From Sanghuangporus weigelae (taxonomy: Eukaryota; Basidiomycota; Agaricomycetes; Hymenochaetales; Hymenochaetaceae): DNA of 64,000 nt. The position numbers and the translations under genes are program-made. The notes beneath the pieces are model-generated. The model saw only the letters and a program-made list of their open reading frames with translations. It did no database searches and was not told the origin of the DNA. This document shows positions 1 through 10,571 of the stretch, one piece after another. Position 1 is the stretch's first letter; every line of letters starts with the position of its first letter. The stretch is taken from positions 3,596,001 through 3,660,000 of the forward strand of contig CP137319.1 of NCBI GenBank assembly GCA_033182465.1. Direction: 5' to 3'.

Positions 1-1351
1 GAAGTCATTTGGAGAGACCGATATACCATGCTCGAATCGCATGGGTATCGTCTGCGTCGACGATACCGGCCCGACTGGAAGCGTTCCTGGCTTACGACAA
101 AGAGACCATTGTATCTGCACGAAGATTACCATTTTCGCAACGTAAGTGGACTACCGTACGACAAAGCATGCGTCATCTTTCGTCTGTACTGTACAGAACT
201 CCTCCGTAATGGACGCCGCAAGAGTTTCGGATGGCCGGAGAGTCTTCCTGAAGCGGGTGCCAGCAGGTAGTGAAGAACTCGACATCCATCGCTTCCTGTC
301 AGATCCGAGAAGACTTGAGGATCCCAAAAATCATACAGTACCTCTACTTGACGAGTTCTTTGACGATGAGGACTCGAACTTCGCTTATATCGTTCTTCCA
401 CTATTGCGAAATCACTACATACCCGAGTTCTGCTTTGTAGACGAGGTCGTAGACTGTTTCAAACAACTACTGGAAGTGAGTTGCCACACCTCACGCAATT
501 GACAACGCTCTGACACGTAACAGGGAATCCAGTTCATGCATGACGCGGGCGTCGCGCATAGGTAATTGCCTAAGATGAAGTTGGCCTCAACGCGGTTAAT
601 CTGTCTTTTCTCAGGGACTGTTCAATTCTGAATATCATGATGGATGCCGATCCACTGTATCCGAAGGGCTTTCATCCTGCGTCTAGTGTATTTGATGCGT
701 CCGGAATCAAGCTTGCTCTCCCAAAATGCCGCAGGGACGTTGGAGGAGTGAGATATTATTTTATTGACTTTGGTATCTCCTCGAAATTCGAACCGGGAGA
801 ACAGAGAATGGTGATTGGTATACATGGACAAGATATTGAGGTTCCGGAACTGTCAGAAATTACACCATACGACCCGTTCTCAACAGATGTCTTCATCATC
901 GGAAACTTGATTAGAAAAGAGTTCCTCGAGGTCCGTAATCCATCTTCGCATCCAATTATGACTGAAATGAGATTCAGAAATACACGAACTTGAACTTTCT
1001 GGCACCATCAATCGAGCGAATGACAGAACCCAACCCTGAAGATCGATGTACTTCCAGCCAGGCCCAAATGATATTCAATCGACTAATATCCGAGCAACCG
1101 CGTCTCATACTTAGATGGAGACTCAAGAAGAAAGACTCAAGTCCAGTCACGCGGTTCTTCCAGGACGTCGGAACCATCTGCAGAGAATCCCTCAACATTG
1201 CGAAAGGTTCGCTTGGTAAGTTATATATGCTTTTCATGCAATCAACTGGTAACTAAGGATGACCTTCACATCGACGGCATCTGTAGAGGTAACGCGGACA
1301 TTGTGGAAGTGTATGAAGAACGCGAATCTCAAGCATAACCATAAAGCATAA
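1..1351 (+). CDS. Fungal protein-kinase-like protein, copy A (5' end outside window)
   Basis: Exons at 1-141, 197-475, 524-561, 615-930, 978-1215 and 1287-1351 join in one frame through GT-AG introns and give 358 visible residues; the frame is open at base 1, so the start lies upstream. The protein shows the ATP-anchoring Lys in VFLKRV, a catalytic loop HRDCSILN and the metal-binding FIDFG, which together mark a protein-kinase fold of the FunK1-like type common in Agaricomycetes. The loop has Ser where canonical kinases have the HRDxK lysine, so phosphotransfer activity is uncertain. It is a paralogue of the next gene: exons 2 to 5 have the same lengths (279, 38, 316, 238 bases). The last exon is the least certain because the two C-termini differ. 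No substrate can be named from the sequence. Confidence 0.75.
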
Positions 1352-2016
1352 GTTGGCTCGTAATTCATGGTGCTTGACGTATGAACGATCGACGTGACGA
1401 GAGATGTAGGCTGAGCTACTTTGACTTCCTTATCTCGGAGCGGCAGTTCAGTTGCATGCACGTCCGTTTGTCGGCGAGTTCGCAGTTATTCAGTGTATTT
1501 CTCGGATAATTGAGAGATCGTTCAGGAACGAAAGATTCAAAGAATGGAAGGACAGACCGATTTTCCTTTTTGATGACGTGTTAGTAAGCGAATAAGACTT
1601 ACATAAGTCCCTTGCTTTCGAAGCGAAGAGCTACAACGACGCGTACCAGCACAAGGGCAAGCCCTTGTCTGATCTGATATTCTCATCCCAAAAGAAATTC
1701 CAGCCGTATGCTCATATTATAACCGGGAATACCAGCTTCGGAACCATGCATAGACTGCCATCTGCTGCCATCTGCGACGAACGAACAGTTCAGACCTGGA
1801 TCCCGTGCTTGTATCTCTCTCTTTGGTATGCTTGACCTCCAATGGATAAAAATGAGCGTCATACAAGCATGATAGCGCACGGATTCTGTTGTTTACAAAA
1901 GAGGTGATCCTGGGCCTCGTCATTAAAGCCTTATAAACCTGAGAAGTTTTGGATTAAACAACGATTCATTCCTGTCATTCCCATTGCTCACAGAATCTGT
2001 CCTGATCCTTGACGGG
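1352..2016. other. Intergenic spacer between kinase paralogues
   Basis: About 0.67 kb. I see no convincing exon, repeat or RNA gene; scattered short frames lack family resemblance. The spacer is what a tandem duplication would leave. Confidence 0.5.
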
Positions 2017-3440
2017 ATGTCCACGAAGCCGATTCGCCCAAGGGTACGCGAGGATGCAAGCCCTTTACATAGTGGAGAAATTGCATGGAGGGACAGGTAT
2101 ACCATGCTAGAATTGCACGGATATCGCCTGCGTCAACGATACAAGCCCGGTTGGATACGTTCCTGGCTTGCAACGAAAAAGCCACTGTTTCTACACGAAG
2201 ACTTCCACTTTCGCGTCGTAAGTATGTTGTTTTACAGTGAGCTCACGCATCACCTTTCAACTATACAGAACTGCATCGTAATGGACGCAGTGAGAATTTC
2301 GGATGGTCGAAGAGTCGTCCTGAAGCGCGTGAGGTCCGATAGCGGAGAGCTCGACATCCATCGCTTCCTGGCGGAACCTCAAAGACTTGAAGATCCGAGA
2401 AACCACACAGCGGCTCTGCTTGACGAGTTCGTTGATGACGAAGATTCGAACTTCACGTATATCGTTCTCCCCTTGCTGCTGTACTACTACCGGCCCAAGT
2501 TCTACTTTGTCGACGAGGTGGTAGACTTCTTCAGACAGTTATTGGAAGTAAGCCGTCGCATCTGATATTTGATTTCAGTCTCTGACAAGTCTCAGGGAGT
2601 TCAATTTATGCATGAATTTGGCGTAGCACACAGGTAAGTGCGCAGAATGAAGACAATTTCGCTGCGATTGATCGGTCTTTTCACAGAGATTGTTCCATCC
2701 TGAATATCATGATGGATGCCGAGCCTTTATATCCAAAGGGTTTTCATCCTGTGGCTTCAATACTAGATGCATCCGGTACCAAGCGCGCGCACAGGAAGCG
2801 CCGCCGGGACGTTGGAGGGGTGCGGTATTATTTCATCGACTTCGGGATCTCGTCGAAATTCGAACCGGGAGAAGAGAGGGAGGTGATCGGTATATATGGA
2901 CAGGATGATGACGTTCCGGAACTATCAGGATTTGTACCATACGACCCGTTCTTTACAGATGTCTTCATCATCGGAAACTTGATTAGAAAAGAGTTCCTTG
3001 AGGTCCGTGATCCGTCTTTACATGCAATTATGACTGAATCAGATTCAGAAATACACGAACTTGAACTTCCTGGCGTCGTTAATCGAGCGAATGACTGAAC
3101 CTAACCCTAAAGACCGATGTACTTCCAGCCAAGCCCAGACGATATTCAAACGACTAATATCCGAGCAAGCGCATCTCACACTGAGATGGAGACTCAAAGA
3201 GAAAGACTCAGGCCCAGTCACACAGTTCTTCCAGGACGCCGGAACCATCTGCAGAGAATCCCTCAACGCCGTGAAAGAGGCGCTCGGTAAGTTCTTTATT
3301 TGGTGAATCGGTAGCTGACGACTGACGCTTTGACGTGGTTACATGATTCTACAGCGACCGCATCTCAAAATACTGCGCGCGCATTGCGTAAAGCCGTGAA
3401 GCCAGCATCGGCGTGTTTCAAGAATAAGTTTATAAGATAG
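2017..3440 (+). CDS. Fungal protein-kinase-like protein, copy B
   Basis: Six exons (2017-2217, 2269-2547, 2596-2633, 2687-3002, 3049-3286, 3355-3440) add up to 386 codons including the stop, in frame throughout. Motifs in order: VVLKRV (N-lobe Lys), HRDCSILN (catalytic loop, Ser in place of the usual Lys), FIDFGIS (DFG). An N-terminal tract rich in Tyr, Arg and Trp (WRDRYTMLELHGYRL) precedes the kinase fold and is also present in copy A. The ATG at 2017 is preferred because copy A also has residues upstream of the alternative ATG at 2101. Same strand, same intron positions and high similarity make the pair a recent tandem duplication. This is a complete copy, so it is the better model for the family here. 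Function and substrate are unknown. Confidence 0.8.
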
Positions 3441-4005
3441 CATTATGTCGATAATAGCGGATGTCTCTTGGAACCCTTGGCCACTTGTAGGATTGGTCAA
3501 CAATATTTTTCTGCTGTGGCATCACATGTTATCTTTTTCTGTAGCACACAGTCAGGCGTAGGGATGCTTTTGGGACATCAAAGCAAAAGACGCATTGTAC
3601 CAAGCAAGTTTACATGTAAAGATGTGTTGTCGGGATATTGTTCAGTTAGGATGGTTATCATCGAAAACTCTAAACTTGTTCCGATTAATTTTGCTTTGAG
3701 GCTCATAATTCCCCCCAAGTAGGTCTTTCAGATGCATTCTTACAGAGAAGTGCTTTGACCGCCGAAGTGTTGAGACTTACATTCAGCCTCATTCTCCTCG
3801 AAATTGATGCATCATGTCCCGAAGGCTGGCTTCGCGTGTAAATATGACAGTCTCTTTACCACTCATGACCAAGCTGCCGAGACATCACACCACTGTCAAA
3901 CATTAGCGAATAGAATCGGCGCAGTCGCATTTATCTCTGAAGACATGAGCAACATACACACACAAAAGAACCTAGGTACGCAAACAGGAAGAACGTAAAA
4001 TAGAA
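3441..4005. other. Intergenic region
   Basis: Lies between the 3' ends of the kinase gene (plus) and the membrane protein gene (minus), so it should hold two convergent terminators. No coding exon or repeat recognised. Confidence 0.5.
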
Positions 4006-6261
4006 CTAATTGTTTAAAAGGTCCATATCCCCCTCATGGCGATGATGTCGCTCAGCAAAAGTCCATGACGATTCTGATCTGCTCCCCTCCTCAACAATAG
4101 ACAGCAGTTCTCCACGTTCAGTTCGAGATGATGCCCGACTATGCGTGCTTCCACCAGAGCTAGAGCTGTTGCTTTTGAGACTTGCGTTGGATGAGCTACG
4201 AGCCCGCGGTCCTGTTGGTCTAAGTACGCGCGACAATTTGGTGGGGACTTTCAGAGAGGGTGGTGTACCACTCCATGAGCTCGGAGGATGAGGAGGGAAC
4301 GAGAACTGTGCGTTCTCCGGTATTGTCGGTATAGGTGGAGTAATCCCTGACGGACTACCAGGCTCGACTGACTCTAGAACCGGTATGCTAAACACACTCA
4401 ATGTCGATTGCCTCGCCTTGTGCCTCTCGGAGCGTGGAGAGTCGCTTGCACTGGTGCTCATCGAGTTCTTGCTTATCGGCGTTCTGGCATCGGGTGTCCT
4501 AGCAGCTGAACTGCGTCGCGATGGTTTACCGAAAGACCTCCGCAGACTGGAGCGTTTGCTGGAGTATGAGTGTAAGGAGCGGAGTATCTTGTTCCCTTTC
4601 GAGAGGCGGGAAAAATGACTGTGCTTGCTGTTGTGATGAGACAGCGAAGCGTTGGACGACGCTACGGCCGGACTATGTGCAAGAAGCGGTGTGTCGGGAC
4701 TGATGTCGTTCGCATCGTCGACATAAGCGACGTCTTGCTCTTCCACATGGTCTTGCTCGGATCTGGAACCGAAATGCTCTGCATAAAAGACTGCGTCCTC
4801 CATTTCGTCATGCACACTTTGAACGTCCTTCTCGTAGTTGACATGGTGCCACTCCTCTGTAAGATCTGACGAAGTAAACTCGTCGAATGTTCGGCGATGA
4901 GACCGAACAGATTCGACTGCTTGATTCCGAGACAATGACTCGACTCTGGAAGCTCCTACAGGCCCTACATAGACTTTCCTTTGCACTGGGCTGATATTTG
5001 TATCGATGCTAAGCGTCATCGCAAGACTGCGATTATGTCGGTGTGAACGAGATGGTGAGAATGACGGACGTGACGGTGGCGGAGGGAACCGAGTCAGAAC
5101 TGAACGGGAAGGAGTAGAAACGGAGAATTGTCCAATACTTAATGTACTTGGTCGCCTTATCTTTGAAAAGCAATCGATATCATCCCGTTTCATGAAAAAA
5201 ACTCCGTTACTCACTGAAGGCAGGAAACGAGCCGAACCATATGTTGCACCCCCAACATCTCGTTCCTCCATCTCTTCCGCAGCCTTCTCTCTGTCTTCAT
5301 TCTGTATGAAACTCGGTGCGCTGCTCCCAGGGCTTAAGTAACCTCTGCCTCCTATCCTTCGCGTAAGACGAAGACGTCGCAGACCCGTATAGCGAGATCT
5401 AGATCCACGGCTTCGATTTCTCTGGCGCTTGCAACATATGAAGAGGAAAGCTGCGAAAAGAGAGGTCGCTACGACAAGACCGACGGCGATTCCCACTGCT
5501 GCGCCTCTGAAATCATCAAATCGATCAGTTCGGAATCTACGTCTAATGAATGGTGCACCCACTTGCTCAGAGAAACGTCTGAGTTGTTTTTGTCTGACCC
5601 GGTAGTAGCCGTCATGGTCATGGTCATGGTCATAGTCAGTGTACTCGTCATAGAGGTAAGCGAAGGAGTGGGACTGGCTAGTCTGATTGGAAACGCTGGA
5701 CCAAAGTTAAATATTGGTATGTTCAATGGTGAGTGAAAGGGACTCGCCTGGAGGAAGAGGACTTGGCACTGCCGGAGGAAACGGGCTGAGCTGACCGGGC
5801 ATGATTTCGACACTATCAATATTGATTCTACCCTCGCCGACCTGCTGTATAGACACCGCGTGCTGTACTGTCCAGTCTAAATCGTCCTGATGCCACACCA
5901 TCTCTACCTGAAGCTCGGGCGAGCTAAGGTCAACAATCTTCGACTCCCAATCACAAGTGATGTTCATTTGACCGCCCTGCGGCGTCTTTGCTGAATACAG
6001 AGAAATACTGGTTCCCTGGAAGATAAGAGTGGCAGTCGCATTTGGCGATTTTGTCCAGAGCGCCGTTCCGTTGTAGTAGCCGCTTGCATTGGCCAAAGGA
6101 TCGTTTGCTAGCTGGTGCCTGAGACTCTAGCTGAGTGCTACTGAGACAGAAAGAATAAGAAGAAAGCAGACGCACCAGCCTGCCGCATGTCTAGTCATAT
6201 TCCCTTTCTCGGGGGTGGAGAAGATCCATTCTGCAGCCGAGTCGTCGACTGTAAGAGCCAT
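4006..6261 (-). CDS. Single-pass membrane protein with beta-sandwich-like ectodomain
   Basis: The gene reads leftward. Exon 1 (6261-6176) holds TVDDSAAEWIFST and joins at 6118 to a second exon beginning DPLANASGYYNGTALW; this TVDD...W...DPL...Y.GT pattern is common in secreted or membrane proteins of Agaricomycetes. A Ser/Thr-rich linker follows, with a run encoded by repeated ATGGTC-like triplets (near 5620-5637). The intron 5562-5507 then leads into one hydrophobic helix (GAAVGIAVGLVVATSLFAAF) followed at once by basic CKRQRN, so the ectodomain is outside and a Ser-rich tail of about 450 residues is cytoplasmic. No signal peptide is visible after the ATG at 6261; it may sit in an unrecognised upstream exon. 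One intron between ectodomain and linker (about 5700-5820) is not resolved. Possible cell-surface sensor or wall-associated protein; no specific function is assigned. Confidence 0.65.
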
Positions 6262-7594
6262 GTATGGTAAAAAGAAGGAAACGAGTGGAGACAGTGGAAC
6301 GTCGCAGAAAAAGAAGCCGACCGAAAGAGAAGAGGTCGTTTGAAGCGGAGGAACGTCTCAAACGTTCATTGGAGGGGAGAGACGAGCAAAGGAAACATGC
6401 AATAGTATGCCCAAGCCTTCAAGTGCGTGCTAGATGTCCCTCTGCGACGGGATCAGAGGCGGTGAAGGCGGGAGATGATAGCGATCGCGAGGAGAGGCGG
6501 CGCATCTGCCAAATGGTATCAAACTGGAAGAGTAGTAACGACTGCTGACTACTATTATAACTGGAGGGAACAGTTCTTACACCATGAGACTTTGATGCCG
6601 AGCAACGAATCGTAAACCGAAGAAGGTTCCCAGTATCAATGCTTTGGACCAGAGAAGGACATGCGATGATTGGGAACTGATATAGCCTTGATGAGTGAAC
6701 ATGAAAAGTCCATGCATCTGGTCAGCGGTGAGATAGGAACGGCCTCCCATCGTCGCAACTGGGCGATGACCGTCCACTTTCGGGTAAGAACTTTGTATTT
6801 ACAACCCGAACTGGTTCAGCGCTGTTGTCAATGTTGATCCTCAACACGCTTCAATGATCCAGTTGTATCTGTCCGGCCACTTGACGTTCTTCCGCTCATC
6901 GTACGTACTTATGAAGGCCGTGAGAGCCGTTTCTCCCTCTCACGGTCACGGTCACGACGGACGCAACCACAACTAACAGTGAAATACCGACTCGGACATG
7001 GCATCATGCAATCATGTTCTGTCATGGGCGTTGCCTCGTAGCGTACTTTTGCAGACCACTCAGGCTGCTACTTCGTTTTCTACTAGCTCTCCATCGAGAC
7101 TGTCGAGTCGAATAAACATGCACGCGAGGCACGCTTCAAGATTCCTGGCGTCGAGAACCGCGTGGCAACGTCCATGAGAATAGAATATATATATATACAT
7201 ATATATGTTTGTTCGCTGTCGTCGTGGCAATCCACATTTGATATGTCTGTCTCGGGACACCAAAGGACCGAAAAAAAAATGCCGAGAAAGGCGCTAATCA
7301 TTGTAACGACCAATAGAAGCCTTTCTACGATTGCGTCAGTCCCTCGCGCGGAGGTCGACTTCGGCAATCTAGGAACAGAAGACCACAATTTCAAGACACT
7401 CTGATCAAGGACTTGCGGTGAAAACTCGCTTCCCGTTCACTAGATTTCATATCAAAAGAAAGAAAAACATTTTAATACTTCCTTGGTTGTTTGGGATGGC
7501 GAATCCGAAACTTTCACTGTGCCGATGGTTACGAGAATTTCCTAGTCCTTCACTCATCGTTCGCAGGGTATGCTTGCAGCTATGCAGGAAACCT
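6262..7594. other. Intergenic region with a short AT microsatellite
   Basis: About 1.3 kb. The only structure I can name is an AT/TA run at about 7184-7206. A highly basic frame at 6264-6548 lies antisense to the presumed 5' region of the membrane protein and shows no domain, so it is not called a gene. Confidence 0.5.
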
Positions 7595-7597
7595 TAG

Positions 7598-8331
7598 AGC
7601 CTGTTCGGGTGCAGTAACTCACGCAATCTCTATCTTGCTCTATCTCTATCTGGCACTTTGCAAGATAGAGATAGAGGTAGAGGATCATGTGTACCGAACA
7701 GTCTGCCTATTTCTGATGTGACGCACTGATGTGACATGATTGTTCCTGCCGAGACTTGTGTATTATATAATATACTTTATTACAAATCTCTTCACTGCAA
7801 AATGCCCCCTCCCTCGATGTCGACACTGAAGAAGAACAATCCAATGCCTCGACGACCAGCTCAAAAGCAGTGTTCTTCAATCCGGACTCCGACTGCAGAC
7901 CGGCTTCCCTTGCCTTCTTGAGCATGTTAAGGAGGATGGTCTCTTGGTGGCTGTTCCATGAACAGGGAGTGGACATCACGTAGTCACTGATCGTCAAGCG
8001 AGTCACCTCGGAGTCGTCGTTGGTCGTAGATCAGTCAATTGACAACAGCCGTTGAAGGAGGGAGAGGGAGAGAGATAGTATGGAGAGGGGAAAGGCATTG
8101 CAGAGGCCATGCAAAGAGATTGAGATTGCATGAACAAGATACAGGTCAGACCTGTATCTCGGCCGTGACAAGTTTTGGCAGGGAGATAGAGGTTACAGAT
8201 AGAGATAGCGAGTCGAGATAGAGGCAGCCGAACAACTCGTGAGATAGAGATTATCAATCTCTATCTCACGAGATCGTGATCTCTTTTTTTGGCGCGCACT
8301 ATCTCGCGAGTTACTGCACCCGAACAGGCTC
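7598..8331 (-). mobile_element. PIF/Harbinger-type non-autonomous element, copy 1
   Basis: Terminal inverted repeats start GAGCCTGTTCGGGTGCAG and are flanked by the 3-base duplication TTA at 7595-7597 and 8332-8334. A TWA target site and this kind of terminus are typical of PIF/Harbinger elements. The body is 734 bases, has subterminal runs of CTATCTCTATCT-like sequence on both sides, and contains a frame resembling the Myb/SANT-like accessory protein of the superfamily but no transposase. An almost identical inverted copy starts 45 bases after its right target duplication. Confidence 0.8.
7707..8006 (-). pseudogene. Myb/SANT-like domain remnant in Harbinger element (copy 1)
   Basis: A 99-codon frame starts with MTRLTISDYVMSTPCSW and continues with a helix-like segment ETILLNMLKKAREAG and LKNTAFELVVEAL. 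The spacing of Trp, Leu-rich helix and the FELVVEAL-type segment resembles the Myb/SANT-like domain protein that PIF/Harbinger elements carry beside the transposase. Only the first part of such a domain is present and the rest has no family resemblance, so I read it as a remnant in a deletion derivative. The identical frame at 21024-21323 in the second element copy shows both came from one recent source. Confidence 0.45.
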
Positions 8332-9006
8332 TTACATTTGCCATAGATCGCGCAATTTCGTATGGATCAGCCGCTAACCTAAGAGCCTGTTCGGGTGCAG
8401 TAACTCGCGAGATAGTGCGCGCCAAAAAAAGAGATCACGATCTCGTGAGATAGAGATTGATAATCTCTATCTCACGAGTTGTTCGGCTGCCTCTATCTCG
8501 ACTCGCTATCTCTATCTGTAACCTCTATCTCCCTGCCAAAACTTGTCACGGCCGAGATACAGGTCTGACCTGTATCTTGTTCATGCAATCTCAATCTCTT
8601 TGCATGGCCTCTGCAATGCCTTTCCCCTCTCCATACTATCTCTCTCCCTCTCCCTCTGAAAGGATCCGCTCAAAAAACTCGCATCAGGATCGACGCGATC
8701 AGCAGATCCACACGATCAGCTTTCCAAACACAACCAGTAACCAAGCCAGCTATCACGGGCCCAAGCGATCGAGCGGCCTAGGCAACAGTAACCCGTTACC
8801 ACCCGAGCGCTAGAGGCACCGAAGCGGATACGTAATCCCGCTAACAGCTAACACCGCCGACCGCCTATTACCGCGGACTACCACTCTAACGCCGCCGACC
8901 AAGCAACCAGAGTGACCTCGATCAAAAGAAGCGATCAAACTTCTTAGAAGTCCAGAAGCACACTACTAAAGCCTAAACGCTAAAAGGCTAAAGGCTAATA
9001 AGGTTT

Positions 9007-9648
9007 ATGGAGACCTCACTGGCATTTCAGCACTGTCAAGTCTGTGCACGAGTTTACATGGTCCTTTATGAAGTATACTACATAGTATGCACGGCAACAG
9101 TTGGTACGCGTGACTGTCACATCGAAACCGAGCGACACCTTCAGGATACAATGCATTCCAATCCACCAAACCCAATAGTACCCAAGAAACGAGAGGAACT
9201 CACGATCACAACTCGAACCCCTCGAACTGCGAACCCGATAACTTGGAGAATGATTGGATGGTATAGACCGGAGTTGCACACACCATGTCCAGCATCTACG
9301 ATACAGGCAAACCTTTATTTACCGAGAGATGCGAACCTGGAAACCAAGCAATTACAACTCCTTATACAACGAAGGATATGGCGCTACATTCGAGATATAC
9401 GATACGAAGGCAAAGCATGGCTAGTCACCAGAACCCAGCAGAACCCACCAGCAGAGCTTATGCAGTTCATGATATGCCTTGGACCATACTCTACACCGAC
9501 CCGACACCTTAACACTGACGTGCGAGTTATGCTTACCCTCGCTGGACCTCGAGATGAATTCCGAAGAATCACATACCGAGCAGCCTACATCGCTCCAAGA
9601 GCAAAGATGCCACTCAATGACGGCAATGACATCGTTATGGAGTACTGA
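9007..9648 (+). CDS. LTR-internal ORF, 213 codons (5' copy), function unknown
   Basis: A complete ATG-to-stop frame within the predicted U3 of the LTR. The product is basic, rich in Arg, Pro and Thr (for example RTPRTANPITWRMIGWYRP), with no domain I recognise and no clear signal peptide; an early hydrophobic, Cys-containing segment (VYMVLYEVYYIVCTATVG) could be a membrane helix. It differs from the 3' LTR copy by one residue (Ala here, Ser there). Because it lies upstream of the predicted RNA start, this copy is outside the genomic RNA, whereas the 3' copy would be in its 3' part. Length without stops over 640 bases is suggestive of coding, but codon-level proof is missing. Confidence 0.4.
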   Translation: METSLAFQHCQVCARVYMVLYEVYYIVCTATVGTRDCHIETERHLQDTMHSNPPNPIVPKKREELTITTRTPRTANPITWRMIGWYRPELHTPCPASTIQANLYLPRDANLETKQLQLLIQRRIWRYIRDIRYEGKAWLVTRTQQNPPAELMQFMICLGPYSTPTRHLNTDVRVMLTLAGPRDEFRRITYRAAYIAPRAKMPLNDGNDIVMEY

Positions 9649-9862
9649 CAGTGGAGCATTCCATATCGGAGCACCACCTCTATTGTCTCAGTCAGCAACT
9701 CCAAAGAATTCTGTCATAGTGGAGACGACCTTACAAAGATTGGAGCAAAGTGGAGCGAAGCGCAGCAGGATGACAAAGGAACAGATGTAATGGTGGAGGA
9801 AAGTGGAGTAAAGTGGAGACAGGATGAGTAAGAAATAGGACGGAAAATGGAATATCTGGGAG

Positions 9863-9898
9863 CATAAATAGTTGTAGGATTAGGCCCTCATTTCCCCA
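9863..9898 (+). promoter_or_regulatory. Predicted core promoter of the Gypsy element
   Basis: CATAAATA at 9863-9870 is a TATA-like box, and about 30 bases later begins the segment (9898-9909) complementary to the PBS. In self-priming elements that segment is the very 5' end of the RNA, so the spacing supports transcription starting at about 9896-9898. Inference from spacing. Confidence 0.6.
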
Positions 9899-10170
9899 TC
9901 TTTCGATCCTCTTAACACACTGGTGTAAAGCTTGCCCTACAGCGAGCTATTACTGTGTGCTTTGTACTATCACGCCTCTTGGAAATCCCAATCTGCTTTA
10001 CTATTACCTCGTATCTGAAAGCATCCATAACTCGGACCGCAACTAGGAAGGCTAGTAAGGGACCGCGTGGTACAGCCAGACGTGGGTAGATAAGATCACC
10101 TCTGCACAACACACCGCTGCTTAGGCAAAAGGATCAAACCGGTGTAACCCCGGGCCTACTCCCTAACATT

Positions 10171-10182
10171 GGATCGAAAGAT
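10171..10182 (+). other. Primer-binding site, likely self-priming
   Basis: GGATCGAAAGAT, two bases after the 5' LTR, is the exact reverse complement of ATCTTTCGATCC at 9898-9909 within the LTR. This matches the Tf1/sushi mechanism, where the 5' end of the RNA folds back to prime minus-strand synthesis. The sequence is preceded by T, giving TGG, so a tRNA primer is not fully excluded, but I know no tRNA 3' end matching it. Confidence 0.65.
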
Positions 10183-10229
10183 CACTCGCTAGTTTTACCA
10201 CCACCTCTCACGGGCAAGGTTCTTGGCTA

Positions 10230-10571
10230 GTGTTTTATCGAGGCGAGGACCGTCGACCTCAAGTCCCTATCGACGTCACTAGTTTCGAGACTAGTACCCA
10301 TATCGAATCCTCAGGACAAGTGCACATCCTGGAGAACGACAAACCCGATTCACTTAAATCACATATCTACTATCATAACCCCTACAACGACGAAGTGTAC
10401 CTAATAGCAAAGGCATCTGGTAGCCCTGCAGTTGGGAGCACGCAAACAACAACCACGAAAGTAGCAGCAGTCCCTTCCACTATTGCTACATTCGACGAGA
10501 AAGGAACTACTTGGTTAACAGCACCAAGGAACAATAACCCTGAAGCATCAGGCGAGAAACGAAGTTCATGA
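10230..10571 (+). CDS. Gypsy accessory ORF a, 113 codons, unknown
   Basis: First frame after the PBS. The product begins MFYRGEDRRPQVPIDVTSF, includes an acidic/Tyr-containing stretch (YYHNPYNDEVYLI) and a Thr-rich segment, and has no recognised domain or membrane segment. Its stop codon overlaps the start of the next frame as ATGA (10568-10571), a layout that permits termination-reinitiation. It may be a leader peptide coupling translation of the following frame or a short structural protein. Unknown function; the overlap is the main reason to believe it is translated. Confidence 0.4.
   Translation: MFYRGEDRRPQVPIDVTSFETSTHIESSGQVHILENDKPDSLKSHIYYHNPYNDEVYLIAKASGSPAVGSTQTTTTKVAAVPSTIATFDEKGTTWLTAPRNNNPEASGEKRSS

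Larger units (their letters stand above)
8657..10168 (+). repeat. 5' LTR of the Gypsy element
   Basis: Begins TGAAAGGATCC and ends CCCTAACA; repeated at a constant offset of 10799 bases at 19456-20967 without indels. The predicted U3 runs to about 9897, where a TATA box (9863-9870) and the self-complement of the PBS (9898-9909) mark the RNA start. Confidence 0.95.

Noticed and set aside
6264-6548. Highly basic 94-codon frame
   Set aside because: Low-complexity Arg/Lys/Glu sequence, likely the complement of a pyrimidine-rich 5' leader of the minus-strand gene.
7162-7404. Frame containing alternating Tyr/Ile residues
   Set aside because: Created by the AT microsatellite at about 7184-7206.
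9479-9790. 103-codon frame overlapping the LTR ORF (also at 20278-20589)
   Set aside because: Different phase from the 213-codon frame, shorter, and without its own start context; treated as a shadow.
10169-10185. TGG directly after the 5' Gypsy LTR, the usual start of a tRNA-type primer site
   Set aside because: The following bases match the element's own LTR over 12 positions and no tRNA 3' end that I know; self-priming explains position and sequence better.
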